From contig JAPPKR010000115.1 of assembly GCA_028819835.1 (NCBI GenBank), positions 1 to 17,419 on the forward strand: 17,419 nucleotides of DNA, given 5' to 3'. A program made the translations under genes and the position numbers. This document shows, one piece after another, positions 6,050 through 13,680 of the stretch (its first letter is position 1; each line of letters begins with the position of its first letter). The DNA comes from a bacterium (GTDB lineage Bacteria > Actinomycetota > Acidimicrobiia > UBA5794 > ZC4RG35). Under the pieces are notes generated by a model. That model did no database searches. It saw only the letters and a program-made list of their open reading frames with translations, and had not been told where the DNA came from.

Positions 6050-7612
6050 CTAGAAGCTTCCCAACTCTCCCAGCCTGATCCGGTCGACGGCCATGATCAG
6101 GAGCGTCACCGTCGCCGCCAGCACCACGGCCATCGCCATGGCGCCGGTGTAGCTGACCGCTCCCGGGCGGCCCAAGAGCCGGAAGATCAGGGCCGGCACG
6201 GTGATGGTGTCGGGGCGGGCAATGAAAGCGGTGGCTCCGAACTCACCCAGGGAGACTGCCGCCGCGAACCCGCCCCCCACCGCCACGGCCCGGGCCGCGA
6301 TCGGCAGATCAACCTCCCTGAAGACCCGCCATGGAGAGGCCCCCAGGACCGAGGCGGTCTCCCGCAGACCGGCCCCGACCGAACGGAGCATGGGGGTAAC
6401 GGTTCGAACCACGAAAGGCATGGCCACCAGGGCATGGGCCAGGGGCACCAAAACGACTGTGGCCCTCAGATCCACCGGCCAGTCCAGGGCCACCAGCATT
6501 CCGAAGCCCACGGTCACCGCCGAGGCGCCCAGCGGCAGCATCAACACCACATCGAACCACCGGGCTGCCCGGCCCTTCCCGGAAACTATCACGGTGGAAG
6601 CGCACAACCCCACCGTCACCGCCACCACCGCGGTGGCCCCCGCGTACAGCAGGGAGTTGACCATCGCCCGGCCGGGGGTCACCGCCAACGGTCCCGGGTC
6701 CGCCAGGAAACGCCACCCGGCCCCCCCGGAGCGAAGCGACCGGGCCACCAGCATCACCAGGGGGACCGAGATGGCCACAAGGGTCCCCCAGACCGCCACT
6801 CCAACCCCCAGACGCTCCCCGAGACTGCCGGGACGCCGCAGGTTGCGGTCCTCCGCCTCCAACTCCAGTCCCACCGCGGTGCGCTCCTGATAGCGGGAGT
6901 ACCAGGCCAGCACCGCGGTCACCCCCACCAGTTGCAATATGGCCAGGGCTGCGGCGGCGGGAAGGTTCAAGAACACCACCGTCTGCTGCCAGATCTCCAC
7001 CTCCAGGGTTCGATACCGGAGGCCTCCGAGGATCAGCACCACCCCGAAGGAGGTGAAGGTGAACAGGAAGACGATCGCCGACGAGGCGGCCAGGGCTGGG
7101 CGGAGGAGAGGAAGGGTGAGCCGCCAGAACACCTGGCGGGGGTTCGCTCCCAGCGTCCGGGCAGCTTCGAAGAGAGACCGGTCGATCCGGGCCCACACGC
7201 CCCCCACCGTGCGCACCACCACCGCCACGTTATAGAAGACGTGGGCGGCCAGGATGGCCCACACGCTTCCTCCGATTCCCAGTGACAGAAAGGCCGACGC
7301 CACCACCACCGTCGGCAACACGAAGGGCGCCGTCACCAGGGCCTTCGCCAGTGATCGGCCCGGGAACCTGTATTTCGAGACAGCCCAGGTTATCGGGGCG
7401 GCCGCCACCAGGGTCAAGGCCACCGAAGCTGCGGACTGCCACGCCGAGAACCACAGGGCGCTCCGCAGCCCCGAGTCGGTCAATACGTCTTCGAAGGCCC
7501 CGAACGCCCCCTCCTCCCCGAGGGACAGACCCAGGATACGTGCAAGAGGGTAGAGGAACAGGTAACCCAGAAAGGCCACCGCCACCCCCGCGGCCACCCA
7601 ACGGTAATTCAC
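6050..7612 (-). CDS. thiP: thiamine ABC transporter permease (two fused domains)
   Basis: 520 aa inner-membrane permease with about 12 hydrophobic segments. It is the double-length kind, in which two binding-protein-dependent permease domains are fused. Each half has an EAA loop for docking the ATPase: EAARTLGANPRQVFWRLTLP (about 150-169) and ETASVLGASPWRVFREVDLP (about 422-441). This layout is shared by ThiP and by iron-type FbpB permeases; the thiamine assignment comes from the upstream TbpA/ThiB-like lipoprotein gene and the TPP riboswitch. The start is the GTG at 7612, 55 bases after the thiB stop, with only a weak GGGGCG-like ribosome site. No in-frame ATG is better placed. The matching ATPase gene is absent from the window. 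Permease class is certain; substrate is likely. Confidence 0.88.
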   Translation of the reverse strand: MNYRWVAAGVAVAFLGYLFLYPLARILGLSLGEEGAFGAFEDVLTDSGLRSALWFSAWQSAASVALTLVAAAPITWAVSKYRFPGRSLAKALVTAPFVLPTVVVASAFLSLGIGGSVWAILAAHVFYNVAVVVRTVGGVWARIDRSLFEAARTLGANPRQVFWRLTLPLLRPALAASSAIVFLFTFTSFGVVLILGGLRYRTLEVEIWQQTVVFLNLPAAAALAILQLVGVTAVLAWYSRYQERTAVGLELEAEDRNLRRPGSLGERLGVGVAVWGTLVAISVPLVMLVARSLRSGGAGWRFLADPGPLAVTPGRAMVNSLLYAGATAVVAVTVGLCASTVIVSGKGRAARWFDVVLMLPLGASAVTVGFGMLVALDWPVDLRATVVLVPLAHALVAMPFVVRTVTPMLRSVGAGLRETASVLGASPWRVFREVDLPIAARAVAVGGGFAAAVSLGEFGATAFIARPDTITVPALIFRLLGRPGAVSYTGAMAMAVVLAATVTLLIMAVDRIRLGELGSF

Positions 7613-7667
7613 CTGCGCCCCGCTGACCCGACCCGCATCCCTTCAGCTCTCTGTCCGTACAGACCTG

Positions 7668-8696
7668 CTATCCCAGCACCAACTCGGTCCACTCCTCTAT
7701 CCAGCGTTCACGATTGGCGTCAATCAGGGCCGGATCAACGGAGGCCGGATCATTGGGCAGAGCGGTGTGCTCCACGAATTCGGGGGGCAGATCGGCCTCG
7801 CCATTGGCCGGGAACACGAACCACGTGAGAGGGATCTGCTCCTGGAACTCCACCGACAGCATGTAGTCGATCAGGTCACCGGCGGCCTCGGGGTATTCGG
7901 TCCCTTCCAGGATCCCGGCGAACTCGATCTGGCGGTAACAGCCTTCCGTCACCACCCCGGTGGGGGCGACGTCGGTGGGCGGATCGGAGTAGATCACCTC
8001 GGCGGGCGGAGAGGAGGCATAGGAGACGACCAGCGGCCGGTCCCCTCCCCATCGGGTGAATGAGGCATAGTAGGCGGTGTCCCAGTCCGGCACCACATCC
8101 ACGTCGTTGTCCACCAGGGCCTGCCAGTAGTCCTTCCAACCGTCCTCTCCGAACACCGCGATGGTGGTGAGCAGGAAGGCCAGCCCCGGGGAAGAGGTGG
8201 CCGGGCTCTCCACGACCAGCATGCCCCGGTACCGATCGGTGGTCAGGTCCTGGAGGTTGCGAGGAGCATCGGCGTCGGCGATCACGTCACGGTCATAGTT
8301 GAGGCACACGTCACCGAAGTCGATGGGAGTTACCCGGTTTTCGGCATCCAGCCGGATGTTCTCGGGGGTCTTGTCCAGCAGGTCGGAACTGTGGGAGCGG
8401 AATATGTCGGCGTCCAGGGCCCTCGACAGGAAGGTGTCGTCAACCCCGAAAAGCACGTCGGCCAACGGATTGTCCTTGGTGAGGATGGCCTGGTTGACCA
8501 GGGAGCCGGTGTCTCCCGCCGGCACGATCTCCACCGCGACGCCGGTCTCGGCAGTGAACGAGGAAAAGGTCTCCTCGGTCACTCCCCCGGCGAAGGAGTC
8601 GTGACTGATGATTGTCAGGGTCTCGGGATCGGGCTCTCCACAGGCTCCCAGGGCCAAGGCCGCGATGGTGATGCCGACCGCCAGTTTTCCACGCAT
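7668..8696 (-). CDS. thiB: thiamine-binding lipoprotein of ABC transporter
   Basis: 342 aa substrate-binding protein. The lipobox LALGACG with Cys19 predicts a lipoprotein tethered outside the membrane. The mature chain follows the ThiB/TbpA and iron-type fold: LTIISHDSFAGG at the first strand, a hinge-region LADVLFGVDDTFLSRALD, VTPIDFGDVCLNYD, a substrate-site-like WDTAYYASFTRWGGDRPLVVS, and a C-terminal WIEEW helix. Its role is to capture thiamine (or its phosphates) and deliver it to the permease. The start ATG at 8696 is preceded by AAGGAG at 8703-8708; those bases form part of a hairpin (8700-8726) downstream of a TPP aptamer. Expression is therefore expected to fall when TPP is plentiful. 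The riboswitch makes the thiamine assignment strong. Confidence 0.92.
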   Translation of the reverse strand: MRGKLAVGITIAALALGACGEPDPETLTIISHDSFAGGVTEETFSSFTAETGVAVEIVPAGDTGSLVNQAILTKDNPLADVLFGVDDTFLSRALDADIFRSHSSDLLDKTPENIRLDAENRVTPIDFGDVCLNYDRDVIADADAPRNLQDLTTDRYRGMLVVESPATSSPGLAFLLTTIAVFGEDGWKDYWQALVDNDVDVVPDWDTAYYASFTRWGGDRPLVVSYASSPPAEVIYSDPPTDVAPTGVVTEGCYRQIEFAGILEGTEYPEAAGDLIDYMLSVEFQEQIPLTWFVFPANGEADLPPEFVEHTALPNDPASVDPALIDANRERWIEEWTELVLG

Positions 8697-8699
8697 TGG

Positions 8700-8726
8700 G
8701 GGCTCCTTGTCTTGTAGGGGGAGCCC
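8700..8726 (-). promoter_or_regulatory. SD-sequestering hairpin of TPP riboswitch
   Basis: On the minus strand GGGCTCC (8726-8720) and GGAGCCC (8706-8700) are perfect 7-bp arms around a 13-nt loop. The 3' arm contains the GGAG of the only Shine-Dalgarno for thiB (ATG at 8696). With no T-run after it, this looks like a translational OFF switch rather than a transcription terminator. Which sequence competes with it in the TPP-free state is not clear by eye. Confidence 0.65.
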
Positions 8727-8750
8727 GGGGAACTGGACTTGTCAACGACA

Positions 8751-8837
8751 GCTTCCTTCGCCGGCATTACCCGGATCAGGTGCTAACGGTCGGAGGAACC
8801 CATCCTCCCTCTCAGCCCGGTCTCACCGAGCTCCCGT
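8751..8837 (-). ncRNA. TPP riboswitch aptamer (THI element)
   Basis: The minus-strand RNA contains the hallmark TPP aptamer blocks in order: GGGAGCUCGG-loop-CCGGGCUGAGAGG (helix P3 and the CUGAGA junction), a variable hairpin GGAGGA-UGGGU-UCCUCC, then ACCUGAUCCGGGUAAUGCCGG followed by CGAAGGA (pyrophosphate-binding side). The CUGAGA and CUGAU...UAAUGCC cores are essentially consensus. Helix P1 is not obvious and P2 has competing pairings. It precedes thiB, whose ribosome site is masked by the hairpin at 8700-8726. Its 5' edge lies about 14 bases after the nucS stop. Confidence 0.95.
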
Positions 8838-8850
8838 GTTTGCTCTTTCG

Positions 8851-9522
8851 TCAATGATAGTGATCGAAGAGGCGAGGGTCCCCCGAATCCGGGTCTCGAA
8901 GCAACTGGTAGTCCACCTCACGGACGCCCAACGACCTGGATTCGGCCAGCACCCTGGCCTGGGGGGCGACGGCGGTGGCAACCAACACCCCGCGGACCGG
9001 TGTGAGCCGTGGGTCGAGCTCCAACTGCGCCACATACCGGGTCAGCTGCTCGACTCCCGAAATCTCACCACGCCGCTTGACCTCCACCGCCACGGTCCCT
9101 CCCTCCGGGTCCGTACAGAGCAGATCGATGGGTCCGATGGCGGTCGGGTACTCCCGGCGGATCAGCTTCAAACCTGGGCCGATCACCTCCGGATTGTCAG
9201 CGAGCAACTCCTGCAGATGGGTCTCGACCCCGTCCTTGGACAGACCCGGATCCACACCCAACTCGTGCGAGATGTCGGAGAACACCTCATGGATGGTGAT
9301 CTCCAAACGCTCGCCCTTGGGATTGGTCACCAGCCAGAGTTCCTCCCCCTCATCCAGCGTGTTGGGAGCCGACATCCAGTTGAGCGGTTTGTAGGCGCCC
9401 CCGTCGGCATGAACCGCCACGCACCCGTCCGCCTTGATCATTATCAAGCGGCGCGAGCGGGGAAGATGGGCGTCCACCCGGCCCTGGTAGTTGACCGTGC
9501 ACTCTGCTACAACCAGCCTCAT
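8851..9522 (-). CDS. nucS: mismatch-specific endonuclease NucS/EndoMS
   Basis: 223 aa, close to the length of characterised actinobacterial NucS. It begins [15 protein letters not shown]; the N-terminal half is the DNA-binding/dimerisation domain ([26 protein letters not shown]). The C-terminal RecB-like nuclease domain shows the PD-(D/E)XK residues Asp133 (GPIDLLC), Glu147 and Lys149 (VAVEVKRR), followed by the conserved EQLTRYV helix. The C-terminus DPRLFDHYH resembles the sliding-clamp-binding tail reported for NucS enzymes. It cleaves both strands at mismatches and gives MutS/MutL-independent repair. The ATG at 9522 overlaps the M20 gene stop (ATGA), which fixes the start and implies coupling. 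A longer in-frame extension upstream runs antiparallel through the peptidase gene and is not credible. Confidence 0.96.
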   Translation of the reverse strand: MRLVVAECTVNYQGRVDAHLPRSRRLIMIKADGCVAVHADGGAYKPLNWMSAPNTLDEGEELWLVTNPKGERLEITIHEVFSDISHELGVDPGLSKDGVETHLQELLADNPEVIGPGLKLIRREYPTAIGPIDLLCTDPEGGTVAVEVKRRGEISGVEQLTRYVAQLELDPRLTPVRGVLVATAVAPQARVLAESRSLGVREVDYQLLRDPDSGDPRLFDHYH

Positions 9523-10886
9523 GGCTGGACGGCGTCCGCCCCCAGCATCCGCAGCGCCGCCGCCTCGGCGACGATCGCCTTCTCCAGTTCCCCCAGGTCC
9601 AGGCTCTCGTTGGGGGCGTGAATGCCCGAGCCGGGGTCTCCGATCCCGGCCAGCAGGAGGGGAGCATCCGGAAACACCCTCGCAAAGGACGCCAGGAAGG
9701 GAATGGTCCCCCCTTCTCCCTTGTCCACCGGAGTCACCCCCCACGACGCCTCCAGGCCCCGGCGCCAAGCGTCGATGGCGGGGTGGGAGGGGACCTGTTG
9801 GAATCCTTCCGCTTCCTCCACGAAGTCCACCTTCAACTGCGCTCCCCATGGCAGGTTCTCCCTCAGGTGATCCGAGAGGGCCCGCCGGGCCGACTCGGGG
9901 TCCTGTCCGGGAGCGGTTCGCACGCTCACTTTTGCCCTGGCCACGGGCACCAGCAGGTTTATCGCCTCCGATATGGGAGGGGCGTCCACCGCCAGCACCG
10001 AGATCGCCGGCTTGGTCCACAGCCGCGACGCCGCCGAACCGGTGCCGATGGTCTCCAAGCCCGCCACGGCCCCCAGGTTCTCGGCCAGGTCATCCACCGG
10101 CATCTCCAGATCGGTGACGTCGCTTCGAACCAGGCCCTGCACCGCGACGTCGCCTTCTTCATCGTGAAGGGTGGAGAGGAGGCGGAACAGCGTGGTAATG
10201 GCATCGGGGAACAACCCGCCGAAGACACCGGAGTGCCCTCCGAGTTGGGCGGTCCTGACTTCCACATTGCACCCCACGAGTCCCCGGAGTGAAGTGGTGA
10301 TGGCCGGAACCCCCACCGCCCAGTTGCTGGCGTCGGCTATCACCACCGCATCGCAGGCCAGCACTTCTTCATAGCGCTCCAAGAAGGCCTCCAGGTTGGG
10401 CGAGCCGATCTCCTCCTCCCCCTCCAGGAACACTTTCATCCCCACGGGTGGCGACCCGCCGAACGCCCTGGCTGCCCCCAGATGTGCGATCACCCCGCAC
10501 TTGTCATCGGCTGTCCCCCGCCCGTACATGCGACCCTCCTTAACCACCGCATCGAAGGGTTCGGTGCCCCACACATCAAGGTCGCCGACCGGCTGGACGT
10601 CGTAGTGGGCGTAGAGCAGCACGGTTGGGGCGCCCTCGGGGCCGGGCAGATGGCCGTACACGGCCGGATGCGCCCCTTCGACCTCCAGCAACCGGACGTC
10701 CCGGTACCCCGATTCCGCCAGGAGCCGGGCACACTCCTCCCCGGCCCGTCTCACCTCTCCGGCGTGGGGCGCCGAAGCGCTGATCGAGGGAATGGACACC
10801 AACCCGGCCAGGTGCTCAACCAGTTCGGGAAAGAAGGAAGAGACCGCTTCCCGCAAGTCCTGGTGTGAGGGGGAACCCCCGCTCAT
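9519..10886 (-). CDS. M20 family dipeptidase/carboxypeptidase-like metallohydrolase
   Basis: 455 aa from the ATG at 10886 (GGGAG five bases before). An in-frame GTG at 10931 and another at 10898 are possible, and a stronger AGGAGG (10914-10919) lies too far from each usable start. It is a cytosolic, two-zinc M20 peptidase of the Dug1/carnosinase-like group: HYDVQP (His94, Asp96), [10 protein letters not shown] (bridging Asp127), LEGEEEIGS (Glu157-Glu158 base and ligand), dimerisation/lid domain about 195-310 (QLGGHSG), and the late ligand His in GSGIHAPNE. All expected metal and catalytic residues appear present. The likely role is hydrolysis of dipeptides or N-acyl amino acids. It overlaps nucS by four bases, a pairing with no obvious functional logic. 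The family is sure; the substrate is not. Confidence 0.92.
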   Translation of the reverse strand: MSGGSPSHQDLREAVSSFFPELVEHLAGLVSIPSISASAPHAGEVRRAGEECARLLAESGYRDVRLLEVEGAHPAVYGHLPGPEGAPTVLLYAHYDVQPVGDLDVWGTEPFDAVVKEGRMYGRGTADDKCGVIAHLGAARAFGGSPPVGMKVFLEGEEEIGSPNLEAFLERYEEVLACDAVVIADASNWAVGVPAITTSLRGLVGCNVEVRTAQLGGHSGVFGGLFPDAITTLFRLLSTLHDEEGDVAVQGLVRSDVTDLEMPVDDLAENLGAVAGLETIGTGSAASRLWTKPAISVLAVDAPPISEAINLLVPVARAKVSVRTAPGQDPESARRALSDHLRENLPWGAQLKVDFVEEAEGFQQVPSHPAIDAWRRGLEASWGVTPVDKGEGGTIPFLASFARVFPDAPLLLAGIGDPGSGIHAPNESLDLGELEKAIVAEAAALRMLGADAVQP

Positions 10887-11007
10887 CGCCACTCCCACCC
10901 GGTCTTGACTGCACCTCCTGCTACGTTGCACCGCATACCGGCAAGATTACCCAGGCCGGGCGGGGGTTGGCCAAAGGAACGCCGACCCGCCATCATCTAG
11001 AGGTACG
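10887..11007. promoter_or_regulatory. divergent intergenic region
   Basis: This 121-bp gap separates the M20-nucS genes (minus) from the M50 protease gene (plus), so promoters for both must lie here or inside the genes. I see AGGAGG for the minus strand at 10914-10919 but no confident -35/-10 pair on either strand. Confidence 0.4.
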
Positions 11008-11745
11008 GTGAATTTGAGACTGGCAGGCATCCCGCTCCGGGTGAAGCCCTCCTTCCTGGTGGTTGTGTGCCTGTTGGGGATGCCGATCGTCCGGAATCCC
11101 ACGGTCGAGCCTCCCGAACTCATCGGGCGGCTGGCAATTTGGGTCGGGGTGGTGCTCGTGTCGGTGATCATCCACGAGTTGGGACACGCCCTCCTGGCCC
11201 GGCGATTCGGGGCCGAGGTGACCATGGAACTGTGGGCCCTGGGGGGGCTCACCACCTGGCAGCCCGTCTCGCGGCCGATCACCCCCACCAGGCGGGCGGC
11301 CATAGCTGCTGCCGGGTCGGGGCTGGGATTGGTGGTGGGCGGCGCCGTGTACCCGCTGTGGAAGATGGCGGGGCCGCCGGTCGGTCTGGTCTCCCTGGCC
11401 TTGGGCTGGATCGTCTGGGTGAACCTGGGCTGGGGCCTGATCAACTGGTTGCCGATCCGCCTCCTCGACGGCGGCCACATTTTCCGTGGAGTCATCGACG
11501 CTGTGTGGCCGAAGCGTTCCGATCGGATCGCCAACATCTTCTTCCTCTTCTCGTCGGCGGCGGCCGCCATCGTGGCCTTCCGTTTGCGGTTCCCGATAGC
11601 CGGCTTGTTCGCCGCTTTCATGCTCATCATGGAAATCCGACACCTGCTGGGACCGGCGCCAAGGACCAGACGGCCTCCGCCGCCCCCTCCTCCCGAGCGC
11701 TTCCTGCTCGACCCACCCCCTCCCACCGATCCGGCCAGTTCGTAG
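11008..11745 (+). CDS. M50 site-2-type membrane metalloprotease
   Basis: 245 aa with about five hydrophobic segments. The zinc site is intact: HELGH (His56, Glu57, His60) within a membrane helix, and the second motif NWLPIRLLDGGH with Asp154. This is the compact S2P/SpoIVFB-like class without PDZ or CBS domains. Such proteases cut transmembrane substrates such as anti-sigma factors or pro-proteins; the target here is unknown. The C-terminus is a cytosolic-type tail with proline runs (RRPPPPPPPERF, then DPPPP). The start is the GTG at 11008, with AGAGG at 10999-11003. It is divergent from the M20 gene and 31 bases before the acyl-CoA dehydrogenase gene, so it may head a three-gene plus-strand unit. 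Confidence 0.9.
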   Translation: MNLRLAGIPLRVKPSFLVVVCLLGMPIVRNPTVEPPELIGRLAIWVGVVLVSVIIHELGHALLARRFGAEVTMELWALGGLTTWQPVSRPITPTRRAAIAAAGSGLGLVVGGAVYPLWKMAGPPVGLVSLALGWIVWVNLGWGLINWLPIRLLDGGHIFRGVIDAVWPKRSDRIANIFFLFSSAAAAIVAFRLRFPIAGLFAAFMLIMEIRHLLGPAPRTRRPPPPPPPERFLLDPPPPTDPASS

Positions 11746-11776
11746 AACGGGCCGCCCCGATAAGGTAGGTATCGAC

Positions 11777-13015
11777 ATGGACTTCTCATATACCCCCAAG
11801 GTCGAGGCTCTCCGGGAAAAGCTCTGGAAGTTCGTTGAGGAACGGGTTATCCCGTCCGAGCCGATCTACGAGGAGCAGGTCAAGGCCTCCGGCAACCCCC
11901 ATCACCATCCCCAGATAATGGAGGACCTCAAGGCTGAAGCCCGCGCCCAGGGACTGTGGAACCTGTTCCTGCCCGACGCCGAACACGGTGGAGGACTATC
12001 GGTCACCGAGTACGCCCCCCTGGCGGAGATAACCGGTCACAGCCCCGATATCGCGCCCGAAGCCATCAACTGCTCGGCGCCCGACACCGGGAACATGGAG
12101 ATTCTCCACATGTTCGGAACGCCCTACCAGAAGGAGCGCTGGTTGTATCCCCTGCTGGAAGGCGAGATCCGGTCCGTCATCTCGATGACCGAGCCCGACG
12201 TGGCTTCGAGCGATCCCCGCAATATCCGCACACGTATCGAGCGGGATGGAGATGACTATGTGATCAGGGGGCGCAAGTGGTTCTCGTCCGGCGCCGCATC
12301 CCCTCGCGCCAAGATGTCGATCGTAATGGGGGTCACCAACCCCGATGCCGATCCGTACCGCCGCCAGAGCATGATCCTGGTGCCGCTCGACATTCCGGGG
12401 GTGCACATCGAAGCCACTCCCACCGTGTTCGGATACCAGCATCGGGGAGGCCATGCCACCGTCCATTTCGACCGGGTGCGGGTGCCGGCCGAAAACCTTT
12501 TGGGCACCGAGGGATCGGGGTTCGCCATCGCCCAGGCCCGGCTGGGACCGGGGCGGATCCACCACTGCATGCGGGCCATCGGGGCGGCCGAACGATGCTT
12601 CGCGATGATGGTGAGCCGGGCCAAGGCTCGCACCGCGTTCCGCAAGACCGTGGCGGAACAGGGGGTGGTCCGGGAATGGATCGCCGAGTCGCGAATGAAG
12701 ATCGAGCAGGCCAGGCTGCTGGTGCTGAAGACCGCCTGGATGATCGACAAGGTCGGAGTCAGGTCCGCCCGGGTGGAGATCTCCGCTATCAAGGTGGTGG
12801 TGCCCGAGATGCTCTGCTACGTCGCCGACCGGGCCATCCAGGTGTTCGGCGCGGCAGGGTTCGTCGACGACTTTCCCCTGGCGTCCTTTTACACCATGGG
12901 ACGCTGGCTGCAGATGGCCGACGGGCCCGATGAAGTGCATAGGCGTGCGGTGGCGCGTGCCGAGATAGCCCGTTTCGAACCGGGATTCGTACCCGATCTC
13001 TACGTTTTCGATTGA
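11777..13015 (+). CDS. acyl-CoA dehydrogenase (ACAD10/11-like group)
   Basis: 412 aa, usual length for a soluble FAD-dependent acyl-CoA dehydrogenase. ATG at 11777 preceded by AAGGTAGG. N-terminal helical domain (about 1-130), beta domain with MTEPDVASSD (FAD/substrate signature, about 138) and GRKWFSSGA (about 165-173), and C-terminal helical domain with RLGPGRIHHCMR and RCFAMM. The end carries MADGPDEVHRRAVAR, typical of the ACAD10/11-like and FadE-like group; at the position of the MCAD catalytic Glu (YEG) it has Asp382 (ADG). It should introduce a 2,3 double bond into an acyl-CoA and pass electrons to ETF. It is followed by the DsbA-like gene with a gap of about 11-17 bases. The class is certain; chain-length preference is unknown. 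Confidence 0.94.
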   Translation: MDFSYTPKVEALREKLWKFVEERVIPSEPIYEEQVKASGNPHHHPQIMEDLKAEARAQGLWNLFLPDAEHGGGLSVTEYAPLAEITGHSPDIAPEAINCSAPDTGNMEILHMFGTPYQKERWLYPLLEGEIRSVISMTEPDVASSDPRNIRTRIERDGDDYVIRGRKWFSSGAASPRAKMSIVMGVTNPDADPYRRQSMILVPLDIPGVHIEATPTVFGYQHRGGHATVHFDRVRVPAENLLGTEGSGFAIAQARLGPGRIHHCMRAIGAAERCFAMMVSRAKARTAFRKTVAEQGVVREWIAESRMKIEQARLLVLKTAWMIDKVGVRSARVEISAIKVVVPEMLCYVADRAIQVFGAAGFVDDFPLASFYTMGRWLQMADGPDEVHRRAVARAEIARFEPGFVPDLYVFD

Positions 13016-13026
13016 CCGAGGAAGGA

Positions 13027-13611
13027 ATGCCGATGCTGGAGTACGACACCACTTTCGACTATCTGTGCCCCTTTGCTCGCAATGCCCACGAGGCGGTGGT
13101 CAGGGGTCTTGAGGAGGGACGGCCCTGGAAGGTGAATTTCCGGGCGTTCTCCCTGGCGCAGGCCCATACCGCCGAGGGAGAGCCCGCGGTTTGGGAGAAC
13201 CCCGAGGGGCAGTCGGGACTCGATGCTCTTCAATGGGGAGTAGCGGTTCGCGACACCTGGCCGGAACTGTTCGGCAAGGCGCACCTCTCCATCTACGCCG
13301 CCCGTCACGACCGCGGTCTCGATATCGGTGACACCGGGGTGCTGGCCGAAGCGGTGGCCGCGGCGGGCTGCGATCCGGATGCGGTGGCGGAGGTGGTGGC
13401 CACGGGAGAGCCCCTGTGCAAGATCGCCGGTGAGCACATGAAGGCGGTCAATGAGTGGATGGCGTTCGGGGTGCCGACCTTCATCACCGCCGGCCAAGCG
13501 GTCTTCATCCGGTTCATGGAGAGGAACCGTCTCGACGACCTCGACCGGGCTCTAGAACTCCTCTCCTGGAACCGCCTCAACGAGTACAAGCACACCACCG
13601 TCCCGCGTTAG
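13027..13611 (+). CDS. DsbA/FrnE-like thioredoxin-fold protein lacking CxxC
   Basis: 194 aa from the ATG at 13027; a second ATG at 13033 has better spacing from AAGGA (13022-13026), and the choice changes only two residues. It has the DsbA-family layout of FrnE/2-hydroxychromene-2-carboxylate isomerase-like proteins: an N-terminal strand and TFDYLCPFARNA at the active-site loop, a helical insert (about 65-125), and the cis-Pro loop FGVPTFIT (about 152-159). The active-site motif is CPFA, with one Cys only, so classical dithiol oxidoreductase chemistry is unlikely. A glutathione- or mycothiol-dependent isomerase or transferase role is possible. No signal peptide, so cytosolic. Tight linkage to the acyl-CoA dehydrogenase suggests a shared catabolic pathway, which is inference. 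Confidence 0.82.
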   Translation: MPMLEYDTTFDYLCPFARNAHEAVVRGLEEGRPWKVNFRAFSLAQAHTAEGEPAVWENPEGQSGLDALQWGVAVRDTWPELFGKAHLSIYAARHDRGLDIGDTGVLAEAVAAAGCDPDAVAEVVATGEPLCKIAGEHMKAVNEWMAFGVPTFITAGQAVFIRFMERNRLDDLDRALELLSWNRLNEYKHTTVPR

Positions 13612-13634
13612 GGGCTGGGGAACAGTCCTCACCC

Positions 13635-13652
13635 AGACCGACGGCCCGGTCT
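13635..13652 (+). terminator. possible hairpin after DsbA-like gene
   Basis: AGACCG (13635-13640) and CGGTCT (13647-13652) form a perfect 6-bp stem with a 6-nt loop, 24 bases after the plus-strand stop. No T-run follows on the plus strand, so it is only a weak terminator candidate. Confidence 0.3.
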
Positions 13653-13659
13653 ATGTCTG

Positions 13660-13680
13660 AAAAACCGGCCTACTTGGCCG
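13660..13680 (-). terminator. intrinsic terminator overlapping ATPase stop codon
   Basis: On the minus strand CGGCC-AAGTA-GGCCG is followed directly by GTTTTTC. The stem arms are 13680-13676 and 13670-13666, and the T-run is 13664-13660. The TAG stop of the ABC ATPase (13672-13670) sits in the loop and first base of the 3' arm. This is a compact rho-independent terminator for the importer operon that uses the last coding codons as its 5' arm. Confidence 0.65.

Noticed and set aside
7650..7663. TCTGT/ACAGA 5-bp inverted repeat in the thiB-thiP gap
   Set aside because: The stem is too short and lacks a T-run; there is no reason to call an attenuator between two genes of one operon.
8740..8748. 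TTGACA on the minus strand between the TPP aptamer and thiB, looking like a -35 box
   Set aside because: No acceptable -10 lies 16-18 bp downstream (the sequence there is GC-rich), and a start here would bypass the riboswitch.
9523..10020. In-frame extension of nucS upstream to 10020 on the minus strand
   Set aside because: It lies entirely in another frame of the M20 peptidase gene, lacks family similarity, and would make NucS far longer than its family; the ATGA overlap start is better.
10498..10931. GTG at 10931 as the start of the M20 peptidase, near an AGGAGG
   Set aside because: The AGGAGG at 10914-10919 lies downstream of that GTG, inside its would-be coding sequence, so it cannot serve it; ATG 10886 has its own GGGAG at proper spacing.
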